This document shows positions 1 to 5,644 of a stretch of 5,770 nt of DNA, in pieces. The number at the start of each line of letters is the position of its first letter. Positions within the stretch are counted from its first letter, which is position 1. The notes beneath the pieces were generated by a model that saw nothing but the letters and a program-made list of their open reading frames with translations, ran no database searches and was not told the origin of the DNA. This DNA is from Chloroflexota bacterium (GTDB lineage: Bacteria; Chloroflexota; Dehalococcoidia; SZUA-161): positions 1-5,770 of the forward strand of contig DAOUTY010000120.1 of the NCBI GenBank assembly GCA_030668425.1. Direction: 5' to 3'. A program made the position numbers and the translations under genes.

Positions 1-962
1 AGGGAGGCGATGAGGGCCGTTTCCTCGCCGCAGACAAAGGCTCCGGAGCCCTGGAAGAGCTTGATGTCAAGGTTGAAATCGCTCCCCAATATGCGCTTCC
101 CCGTCAGCCCTAAGTGGTGCGCCTGTCGAAGTGCGATCTCAACCCTGTGCACTGCCAGGGGATACTCTGCACGCACGTATATGTACCCGTGCCGTGCGCC
201 CACCGTATATGCGGTGATTACCATACCCTCTATGACTGAGTGCGGGTCGCTCTCCAGGATGGCCCTGTCCATGAAGGCTCCGGGGTCGCCCTCATCACCG
301 TTGCATATAACGTACTTAGGCTTACCATGGGCGTTGCGGCATACTTCCCACTTTTGCCATGTGGGGAATCCTGCTCCACCTCTGCCACGCAAACCCGATT
401 GTTTGATCACCTCCCAGATCTCTGGTGGCTGCATCTTGAGCGCTTTGTCCAGCGCTTCGTAGCCGCCCCTGGCGATATAGTGGTCGATGTTTTCGGGATC
501 GATATGACCGCAGTTCTCCAGGATAAAGTGCTTCTCGTAGGTGAAGCGGGGGAGGTCGTAAATAGATGGGATGGTATCGCTTTCTTCAAGGGCACCGAGG
601 GTAAATTCCAGAGAGATATCTTCACCGACAATATAATCCTTCACCAGACGCTGGGCTATCTCAGGGGTGACGTAACCATAAGCCATGGGAGGATTGCCGG
701 GCTTGGCTATGACTACCAACGGCTCTGCATAGCAATGCCCCATGCAGCCCACCTCGACTACGTTCGCATTGATGTGTTCTCTTACCACCTCTTCCTTTAT
801 CGCATGCAGGACCTCCAGAGCGCCGGCGGCCCTGCCGCAGGTGGCTGTACCGACCATGATAACTGGCGCTTTACCATCGTAAAGGTCTTGAACTTTGGCA
901 AGAGCCTCGCTCTTTATACGCTGAAAGGTTGAATCTGCCCCTGGCATGGCTGCGACGTTCAC
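1..962 (-). CDS. nuoF: NuoF/HydB-type NADH-binding flavoprotein subunit with N-terminal [2Fe-2S] domain (3' end outside window)
   Basis: The minus-strand frame is open from 962 to the window edge: 320 codons, with the C-terminus missing. Residues about 33-110 form a thioredoxin-like [2Fe-2S] domain (TCGRAAGA with C42; GCMGHC with C73 and C77), as fused to NuoF in bifurcating hydrogenases and NAD-linked formate dehydrogenases. The FMN/NADH-binding core follows: GLRGRGGAGFPTWQKW (190-205), NGDEGDPGAFMDR (221-233) and GAFVCGEETALIASL (307-321). The family oxidises or reduces NAD(H) through FMN and passes electrons over Fe-S clusters; the 4Fe-4S motif expected near the C-terminus is beyond the window. 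The GTG start at 962 overlaps the nuoE TGA (GTGA) and has AAGGTGA nine bases upstream. An in-frame ATG at 947 has no ribosome binding site, so GTG is preferred. The enzyme partner (hydrogenase, formate dehydrogenase or other) cannot be told from this fragment. The family call is secure, the exact complex is not. Confidence 0.93.
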   Translation of the reverse strand, partial: MNVAAMPGADSTFQRIKSEALAKVQDLYDGKAPVIMVGTATCGRAAGALEVLHAIKEEVVREHINANVVEVGCMGHCYAEPLVVIAKPGNPPMAYGYVTPEIAQRLVKDYIVGEDISLEFTLGALEESDTIPSIYDLPRFTYEKHFILENCGHIDPENIDHYIARGGYEALDKALKMQPPEIWEVIKQSGLRGRGGAGFPTWQKWEVCRNAHGKPKYVICNGDEGDPGAFMDRAILESDPHSVIEGMVITAYTVGARHGYIYVRAEYPLAVHRVEIALRQAHHLGLTGKRILGSDFNLDIKLFQGSGAFVCGEETALIAS

Positions 963-1546
963 TGTGTCTCTTCACCTTCCTTATCTTTCTCGATCTGATA
1001 GGAGAGCAGGATGCCATCTACCCTGGTAGGGCTGGTTTTGGCCTCTACCTTATCGTCAACAACCGTTACCGGTGCCATAGCGCAGCAGCCTACACAGGCT
1101 ACCGTATCCAGGTCGAACTCGCGATCGGGGGTGGTCTCTCCCTGGTTTATGCTCAACCTTCTCTTCCAGGCATCAAGGACGATGTAGCCGCCCTTCATGT
1201 GGCAGGCAGTTCCCAGGCAGACTCTAACGGGGTGCTTACCGGGAGGATTGAGGCGAAACTGGTTGTAGAAGGTGACCACGCTGTAGACGTCCATTTCCGG
1301 TATCCTCAGGAACTCGGCGACTTCAACCATCGCTTCACGGGGAATGTACCCTAGTCGGCCCTGAACCTTTTGCAGGATGGGTACAAGGTTACCCCGCTGC
1401 CTGCTGAATCTCCTGAGCACTTTTCTTGTTTCTTGCCGAATGTCTTCCTGTTCTTCAGTCATACTATCTGCTCTTGGAACATCATCGAGTGTTCCTTGTG
1501 ACAGCTTCTTGGCGTTCATGCCCTTTCCCGAAGGATTTCGGTTCAC
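959..1546 (-). CDS. nuoE: NuoE/HndA-type [2Fe-2S] thioredoxin-fold subunit
   Basis: A 195-codon gene for the roughly 24 kDa-type subunit that pairs with NuoF in NADH-linked electron-transfer complexes. All four cluster ligands are visible: C110 and C115 in CLGTAC, C151 and C155 in CVGCC. The family's N-terminal helical region is at residues 37-100 (ILQKVQGRLGYIP, then DVYSVVTFYNQFRLNPPG). The longest start is GTG at 1546, whose GTGA overlaps the TGA of the upstream fur gene and implies coupling. The extra N-terminus (residues 1-28) is not typical of a family of about 160 aa. ATG at 1519 (preceded by GGGAAAGGGC, a better ribosome site) and ATG at 1462 are real alternatives. The stop overlaps the nuoF start by four bases. 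It lies in the middle of a fur-nuoE-nuoF operon read from the promoter at 1980-2008. The protein is probably cytoplasmic or peripheral: no signal peptide or membrane segment is seen. Confidence 0.94.
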   Translation of the reverse strand: MNRNPSGKGMNAKKLSQGTLDDVPRADSMTEEQEDIRQETRKVLRRFSRQRGNLVPILQKVQGRLGYIPREAMVEVAEFLRIPEMDVYSVVTFYNQFRLNPPGKHPVRVCLGTACHMKGGYIVLDAWKRRLSINQGETTPDREFDLDTVACVGCCAMAPVTVVDDKVEAKTSPTRVDGILLSYQIEKDKEGEETQ

Positions 1547-1968
1547 CCTATACTATTCTTGCATCTGTTGCAATAGCCCTCCAAATGCAACACAGCTTTG
1601 CTGGTATGGAAACCGCAGTTATGTTCCACCTCGGACACTAGCTTGGCGATCAGAGGGCTCTCGAACTCAATAACCTGCCCGCAGGCGGTGCAAACCAGAT
1701 GGTAGTGTTCTGCCGGGTGTTTTATCTCGTAGTAACAGTGAACGTCGTCCAGGCGTATCTCATCCACCAGCCCCATTTCTTTAAACAGACGCAGATTGCG
1801 GTAGACCGTAGCGAGGCTGATATGGCGATCCCTCTCGATGGCTCGCTGGTATAGCTCCTTGGCGTCCAGGTGGCTATTGGCCTTCCGTAGTATATCGAGA
1901 AGCAACCGCCTTTGTGCTGTAACCGGGCGGTCCTTTATTGCGACGTCATGGTTGCGTTTGATTCTCAT
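1543..1968 (-). CDS. fur: Fur-family metal-dependent transcriptional regulator
   Basis: A 141-aa Fur-family repressor from ATG at 1968; an in-frame GTG at 1974 would add two residues. The winged helix (about residues 14-72) ends in the recognition segment ISLATVYRNLRLF. The structural zinc site is complete: C93 and C96 (CTAC), C133 and C136 (CNRC). Aligned by eye without gaps from the conserved LY..L/I region to the first CxxC, H33, E81, H88 and H90 fall on the regulatory metal site of E. coli Fur. The residue matching PerR D104 is Glu (E101), which in the family favours iron sensing over peroxide sensing; this is an inference, not proof. The gene is first in an operon with nuoE and nuoF, overlapping nuoE by GTGA. 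A perfect sigma-70-type promoter ends 11 bases before the ATG. Zur or Nur specificity cannot be excluded from sequence alone. Confidence 0.93.
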   Translation of the reverse strand: MRIKRNHDVAIKDRPVTAQRRLLLDILRKANSHLDAKELYQRAIERDRHISLATVYRNLRLFKEMGLVDEIRLDDVHCYYEIKHPAEHYHLVCTACGQVIEFESPLIAKLVSEVEHNCGFHTSKAVLHLEGYCNRCKNSIG

Positions 1969-1979
1969 TCTCACCTTAG

Positions 1980-2008
1980 ATTATAGAGTGACAGGTTTTC
2001 TTTGTCAA
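1980..2008 (-). promoter_or_regulatory. Consensus sigma-70-type promoter of the fur-nuoE-nuoF operon
   Basis: On the minus strand TTGACA (2008-2003) and TATAAT (1985-1980) are both exact consensus hexamers with a 17-bp spacer, pointing into fur. The expected transcription start is about 1971-1975, so the leader before ATG 1968 would be only about 3-7 bases. The hexamers and spacing are seen directly; promoter activity and the start site are inferred. Confidence 0.85.
1989..2007. promoter_or_regulatory. Possible operator dyad in the fur promoter
   Basis: TGACA (1989-1993) and TGTCA (2003-2007) form a 19-bp inverted repeat with a 9-bp centre, spanning the spacer and most of the -35 hexamer. 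A repressor bound here would block the promoter, and Fur proteins often autoregulate. The arms are only 5 bp and do not resemble the classical E. coli Fur box or the PerR box, and one arm is part of the -35 itself, so chance is a serious alternative. Confidence 0.3.
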
Positions 2009-2028
2009 ATGGAGTTGGCACCGAGCAG

Positions 2029-2057
2029 TCGACAAGCGGGCGGGTTTGACTTAAGAT
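2029..2057 (+). promoter_or_regulatory. Candidate promoter for mutS2
   Basis: TCGACA (2029-2034, 5 of 6 consensus) and TAAGAT (2052-2057, 4 of 6) are separated by 17 bp and point toward mutS2. This would give a leader of roughly 65-70 bases that contains the short ORF at 2081-2119. It is the best match between the divergent fur and mutS2 genes, but it is much weaker than the fur promoter. Confidence 0.4.
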
Positions 2058-2080
2058 AGTGAACGTGAGAACGGAAGGTA

Positions 2081-2119
2081 ATGGATTGCATGCTTCTCAA
2101 CCATAGCCCCCGACTATAG
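2081..2119 (+). CDS. Possible 12-codon leader ORF upstream of mutS2
   Basis: ATG at 2081 opens a 12-residue reading frame (MDCMLLNHSPRL) ending in TAG at 2117-2119. GGAAGG lies two bases before the ATG, closer than ideal. The stop codon overlaps the start of the mutS2 ribosome binding site (AGAGGT, 2118-2123), so ribosomes ending here would be next to the mutS2 start. Such short frames arise easily by chance; it is listed because of its placement in the leader. Confidence 0.25.
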   Translation: MDCMLLNHSPRL

Positions 2120-2123
2120 AGGT
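2118..2123 (+). promoter_or_regulatory. Ribosome binding site of mutS2
   Basis: AGAGGT sits seven bases before GTG 2131 and fixes this non-ATG codon as the start. The next methionine in frame (ATG at 2152) has no such site. Confidence 0.7.
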
Positions 2124-2130
2124 AGCGCTA

Positions 2131-4521
2131 GTGGATGAAAAAAACCTTGTGATGCTGGAGTTTCCCAAGGTAAGGGAGATACTTGCTGGCTTCACTTCGT
2201 TCCCGGCAAGCAGGCATTTAGCCCTGAGCTTGCTTCCATCATCAAATCCCGCTCTGATTTCTCAGCTGTTGCAGCAATCAGCCGAAGCACGCCGTCTCCT
2301 CTCACTGGCGCCGGATTTTTCGGTCAGGGGGGCTCTTGATGTTCGAGAGTCTGTGCAGATGGCGGCTATAGGCAAGGTTCTCGAACCGCACATTCTCGTC
2401 GATATACAGGTGACTCTGGCTGCAGCGCGGCACGTGCTTACCAGTATCCGCAAGCTTGCGAAGGAACTCCCCCTGCTGTGGAATATCGCTGGGCAGATTG
2501 TTGAACTGCCTTCTCTGGAGGAAGAGATCAGCAGAAGCATCTCGACATCGGGTGAATTGATGGACTCAGCCTCGGCGGAGCTGGCGAATCTTCGAGGTCG
2601 GTTGAAAGAGACACAGCATCAGTTAGTCGATCGCCTGGAATCGATAATGAAGTCGCCCAGAGGTCGGAAAGCCCTCCAATCATCGTTCATTACTGAGAGG
2701 GAAGGCCGGTATGTTCTCCCTCTAAAGGCTGAATTTAAAAGGGAGCTAAAGGGCATTGTTCACGATGTATCCAATACGGGAGCTACAGTATTTGTAGAAC
2801 CCTGGTCGGCTGTAGAGCAGGGCAACGAGCTGCGCCAGCTAGCGATTGAAGAGAAGCGGGAAATGGAGAGGATTCTCATGGCTCTCAGTGCCAGAGTGGG
2901 GGCAAACGAGGCGGAAATATCGCAGAACGTGAGTTTACTGGCGGAGCTGGACCTTGAGCTGGCCAAGGCGAGATATGCAGAGAAAGCTAATGCCACAGAG
3001 CCCGTGCTTGGAATTGCTGGCGGAAGCGTTCAGGATCAAGCTGCTTCAAAAGCGGGCGTCCTCAGGCTTGTCGATGCCAGACATCCTCTGCTCGTGGGTA
3101 AGGCAGTACCTCTGACGGTGGAGATGGGGAGCGATTACTCGATACTGGTGATCACCGGGCCGAATACCGGTGGCAAGACTGTGGCCCTTAAGACAATCGG
3201 GCTTCTCACCTTGATGGCTCAGGCGGGTATGCCTATCCCCGCTTCGGAGAAAAGCTGTATCCCCATTTTCGACGGTGTCTACGCTGATATTGGAGATGAA
3301 CAAAGCATAGAGCAGACCCTTTCCACTTTTAGCTGGCACATGGGTAATATTGTCCGCATCATCCAATCCTCCACGGAGAAGGGCTTGGTGCTTCTGGACG
3401 AACTGGGTATCAGCACGGACCCTAATGAGGGGGCTGCTCTGGCGCGGGCCATTTTACTCAATTTCCTGTCAAAGGGAACCATGGTTGTGGCTACCACGCA
3501 CTACAGCGAACTCAAGGTTTTCGCTCATACAACCCCTGGCCTGCGAAATGCCTCATTGGACTTTGACCCCGCTACCATAGCGCCGACATATCATCTGACG
3601 ATGGGTATTCCTGGTGGAAGCAATGCCCTTGCTATAGCTTCGCAGTTGGGCCTCTCACCTGACATAATTGACTCCGCCAGGGAGATGATACCGAGAGGCA
3701 GCCGAGACATCGAGATGCTGCTGGCGGACTTGATGAGCGAGAAGCAGAGAATCGAAAACCTGCGTGATAGCCTGGAGAAGGAAGAGGAGGTGGCGAGAAA
3801 CCTGCGGAGTCATTGGGAAAACGAACTTCAAAGGTTGCAGGAGCAAGAGCGGGCTATGCTTATCGAGGAAAGGGATAAGCTTACTGAGGAAACGGCTGAA
3901 CTGCAGAGTGAGATCCGTCACGCGGCAGCGGAGTTGAAGAAAGCAAGGTCGCAGGAGAACATAGAACAGGCCGAGAGGGCATTAGCGGCGGTGCGCGAGC
4001 AACTAAGAGGACTGAGTTCGAGGATCAAGACGAAGCGGAGTGATTTGACCGGGGAACCAGTCGAGGCCAGCCAGATCGGTGCAGGCGACAAGGTGTGGCT
4101 GACAGACGTAAATGTGTGGGGAGATGTTCTTGCAGTGAGAGAGGAAGAGGGCCAGATTGAGGTGCAGGTGGGGCATACCAGACTCAGGATGAATTTGGAT
4201 GATGCTGAGAAGCTGAAGCCGCCTGAGGGAAAGGTGCTGCCCGAACCACAGAGGGTGAGGCGTGGGCTGAGTACAAGAGTTCCCTCACTGGAACTCGATC
4301 TCCGCGGGAAGCGAGCCGATGAAGTGGCTCCTGAACTGGACAGATACCTCAACGATGCTTCTCTTGCCGGTTTGAGCCGGGTTCGCATTATTCATGGTTA
4401 CGGAACCGGCACGGTACGTCAGATAGTGCGAGACATGCTTGCTACTCACTCTTTGGTCAAGACCTTCCGCCCCGGGGAGCGCGGGGAGGGTGGGGACGGG
4501 GTCACCATGGTGAAGCTGTAG
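2131..4521 (+). CDS. mutS2: MutS2: MutS-family ATPase with C-terminal Smr domain
   Basis: Complete at 796 aa, close to the usual 770-800. Residues 1 to about 320 form the MutS2 core, lacking the mismatch-recognition domain of MutS. The ATPase has Walker A GPNTGGKT (343-350), STFSWHM (about 397-403), Walker B LLDE (421-424) and TTHYSELKVFA. A long Glu/Arg/Lys/Gln-rich coiled coil (about 515-645) leads to a small beta domain (about 650-695) and the Smr domain (about 718-796) with DLRG (723-726) and HGYGTG (755-760). MutS2 homologues act in dimers, suppressing recombination in Helicobacter and binding and splitting collided ribosomes in Bacillus. Here the next gene downstream encodes an eRF1-like nascent-chain release protein, which supports the ribosome role. 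The D-loop reads GISTDP where GAGTDP is usual. The start is GTG with AGAGGT seven bases upstream. Identity is firm; which role dominates is inferred. Confidence 0.97.
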   Translation: MDEKNLVMLEFPKVREILAGFTSFPASRHLALSLLPSSNPALISQLLQQSAEARRLLSLAPDFSVRGALDVRESVQMAAIGKVLEPHILVDIQVTLAAARHVLTSIRKLAKELPLLWNIAGQIVELPSLEEEISRSISTSGELMDSASAELANLRGRLKETQHQLVDRLESIMKSPRGRKALQSSFITEREGRYVLPLKAEFKRELKGIVHDVSNTGATVFVEPWSAVEQGNELRQLAIEEKREMERILMALSARVGANEAEISQNVSLLAELDLELAKARYAEKANATEPVLGIAGGSVQDQAASKAGVLRLVDARHPLLVGKAVPLTVEMGSDYSILVITGPNTGGKTVALKTIGLLTLMAQAGMPIPASEKSCIPIFDGVYADIGDEQSIEQTLSTFSWHMGNIVRIIQSSTEKGLVLLDELGISTDPNEGAALARAILLNFLSKGTMVVATTHYSELKVFAHTTPGLRNASLDFDPATIAPTYHLTMGIPGGSNALAIASQLGLSPDIIDSAREMIPRGSRDIEMLLADLMSEKQRIENLRDSLEKEEEVARNLRSHWENELQRLQEQERAMLIEERDKLTEETAELQSEIRHAAAELKKARSQENIEQAERALAAVREQLRGLSSRIKTKRSDLTGEPVEASQIGAGDKVWLTDVNVWGDVLAVREEEGQIEVQVGHTRLRMNLDDAEKLKPPEGKVLPEPQRVRRGLSTRVPSLELDLRGKRADEVAPELDRYLNDASLAGLSRVRIIHGYGTGTVRQIVRDMLATHSLVKTFRPGERGEGGDGVTMVKL

Positions 4522-4602
4522 AAGATGTGGTGGGTTGAGTGAAACGAAACCCATCTGCAATATCTTGGCAACCAACCAAATCAATAGGACTATATCGAGT
4601 TT

Positions 4603-4752
4603 ATGTTAGTCTCCAGTCGCCGTAAGCTTACTAGGGTGAAGCTGCTTCGCCTGCTCGAAGAGGTGGAGGCTGCTCCCGGTACGGCGGTATCTTTGTACAT
4701 ACCGCCTGGCATGTCTGTGTCTGCGATCGAGAAGGCACTTGATATCGTCTGA
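4603..4752 (+). CDS. N-terminal part of an eRF1-like (Vms1/VLRF1) protein, cut off by in-frame TGA
   Basis: ATG 4603 opens 49 codons ending in TGA at 4750-4752. The product has a basic start, an acidic helix-like stretch (LLRLLEEVEAAPG) and TAVSLYIPPGMSVSAIEKAL. The SLYIPPG segment resembles the first strand of the eRF1/aRF1 N-terminal domain. The frame is the same as that of the eRF1-like gene downstream, with one Gly codon between TGA and that gene's ATG, so the two most likely formed one protein of about 253 aa. Alternatives are two coupled cistrons, readthrough, or a sequence error. The upstream ribosome site is weak (AGGA about 12 bases before ATG). It lies 81 bases after mutS2 with no strong terminator between, so cotranscription is plausible. 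That this is coding is likely; that it yields a separate peptide is uncertain. Confidence 0.6.
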   Translation: MLVSSRRKLTRVKLLRLLEEVEAAPGTAVSLYIPPGMSVSAIEKALDIV

Positions 4753-4755
4753 GGT

Positions 4756-5367
4756 ATGGAAGAAGTTTTGCCCGATGTCACCAGGGTGGTTGACCGTTCC
4801 GTGACAGGCGCTGTCCTTTTCTGGGGTGAGCGGGGGAAGTATCTGGTGCTGCCGCCCTTTCCTATTGCAGATAAGCTGTTTTCAAGTGGTTACGATGCGG
4901 AACCTCTACGTTCACTTCTCAGGCGAGAATTGATGACGGCTCTCATATTGTTGCGGTTGGGTGCCTACGCCGTAGGAGTGTTTCGGGGACAGAAACTACT
5001 GTCCAGCAAAGTAGGGACAGGTCATATTCACTCGCGTCACAAGAAAGGCGGGTCCTCCCAGCGGCGGTTTGAGCGAGGCCGCGAAAAACAGATCGAGTAT
5101 TTCTTCGAGCGTGTCTGCACCCGTGTACGGGAGCGTTTGGAGCCTTATATCAACCAGCTTGACTACATAGTCTATGGAGGCGAACGCTATACTTTGCTGT
5201 CCTTTCGCAAGCAATGTGAATTCCTGAGAGCAGTTGACGATCGCACTTTGGGGACAACGGTGAACGTTCGTGAACCCAAGCAGGCAACTCTGGAGGGTGC
5301 AATAGACGCGGTCTGGTCCAGCGAAATCATCCAGTGGCAGGAAGACCAAGCTCGCGCGTCGCAATGA
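4756..5367 (+). CDS. eRF1-fold Vms1/ANKZF1-like (VLRF1-type) peptidyl-tRNA hydrolase, catalytic part
   Basis: A 203-codon gene for a release-factor-like protein. Residues 17-95 (TGAVLFWGE, LVLPPFP, then LLRLGAYAVGVFRGQKLLSSKVGTG) follow the order of eRF1 domain 2. At the place of eRF1's GGQ loop it has HSRHKKGGSSQRRFERGRE: G98, G99 and Q102, that is GGxxQ followed by RRF, then a long helix (106-130). Residues 135-190 (LDYIVYGGERYTLL and later) match the domain-3-like fold. Vms1/ANKZF1 proteins cut nascent chains from tRNA on stalled large subunits; bacterial relatives are known from sequence surveys. No membrane segment or signal peptide is seen. ATG 4756 has only GAGGT directly against it, too close for good initiation, so translation probably depends on ribosomes finishing or reading through the 4750 TGA. 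The gene may be a 5'-truncated, broken copy. Family assignment is by recalled motif and fold pattern, not by search. Confidence 0.82.
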   Translation: MEEVLPDVTRVVDRSVTGAVLFWGERGKYLVLPPFPIADKLFSSGYDAEPLRSLLRRELMTALILLRLGAYAVGVFRGQKLLSSKVGTGHIHSRHKKGGSSQRRFERGREKQIEYFFERVCTRVRERLEPYINQLDYIVYGGERYTLLSFRKQCEFLRAVDDRTLGTTVNVREPKQATLEGAIDAVWSSEIIQWQEDQARASQ

Positions 5368-5392
5368 GATACTTCACAGGCAAGAACGCTGG

Positions 5393-5626
5393 GTGTGGGG
5401 GATGCAAACCTCCTCGCCCTTCAGGATGATAACACCTATATCTACACCACCGCCATTTCCGTCAATCATTACTCCAACGCTGACCCCAGCGTTTACTTCT
5501 TTGCTGACGCCAAGCCCAGCATCTGATGAGGAGGTACCGTTCAATGTGTGGGTGGTTATTGGGCCTATTCTTGGAGTCGTGCTGGCAGGCGGTGTGGTAT
5601 ATTACCTTGTGCGAAGGAGAAGGTAA
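5393..5626 (+). CDS. Hypothetical small protein: Pro/Thr/Ser-rich with one C-terminal membrane segment (possible gene remnant)
   Basis: Not recognised as a family. The frame holds up to 77 codons. Residues about 8-45 are rich in Pro, Thr and Ser (for example TPTLTPAFTSLLTPSP), followed by an acidic DEE, a hydrophobic segment (about 52-72, WVVIGPILGVVLAGGVVYY) and a terminal RRRR. That layout is typical of the C-terminal linker and anchor of surface proteins, but no signal peptide or body domain precedes it. The GTG at 5393 and the ATGs at 5402 and 5426 all lack a convincing ribosome site. The frame stays open upstream into the preceding gene, and a second frame is also open to TGA 5524. It may be a small tail-anchored protein or the 3' relic of a larger surface-protein gene. 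It lies 25 bases after the Vms1-like gene. Coding status is uncertain. Confidence 0.4.
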   Translation: MWGMQTSSPFRMITPISTPPPFPSIITPTLTPAFTSLLTPSPASDEEVPFNVWVVIGPILGVVLAGGVVYYLVRRRR

Positions 5627-5644
5627 TCCGTGCGCAAAAGCAGA

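Noticed and set aside
240..1354. Long plus-strand frames at 240-932 and 929-1354
   Set aside because: They are antisense to nuoF and nuoE, whose translations show conserved Fe-S and FMN motifs; the plus-strand products show no recognisable domain.
2046..2084. TTGACT (2046-2051) as the mutS2 -35 box
   Set aside because: No acceptable -10 hexamer lies 15-19 bases downstream; TCGACA/TAAGAT at 2029-2057 is the better pair.
2262..4388. Several minus-strand frames inside mutS2
   Set aside because: Low-complexity Ser/Arg/Leu-rich translations antisense to a clearly conserved gene, without ribosome sites.
4531..4553. Inverted repeat TGGGTT/AACCCA after mutS2 as an intrinsic terminator
   Set aside because: Only six pairs around an 11-base loop and no T run follows, so it is unlikely to separate mutS2 from the next gene.
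4565..4596. Internal promoter TTGGCA ... TATATC before the split gene
   Set aside because: The spacer would be 20 bases, outside the normal range, and nearer -10 candidates match poorly.
4750..4794. Selenocysteine decoding of the in-frame TGA, with a hairpin at 4777-4794 (GTCA pairs with TGAC, CC with GG, 5-base loop) as the SECIS
   Set aside because: The hairpin begins 24 bases after the TGA, is short, has its bulged T on the 3' arm and lacks a GGTCT-like loop, so it does not match the bacterial SECIS pattern. No redox motif surrounds the codon.
4996..5364. Minus-strand 122-codon frame opposite the Vms1-like gene
   Set aside because: Antisense to a gene with eRF1-fold motifs; no family resemblance or ribosome site.
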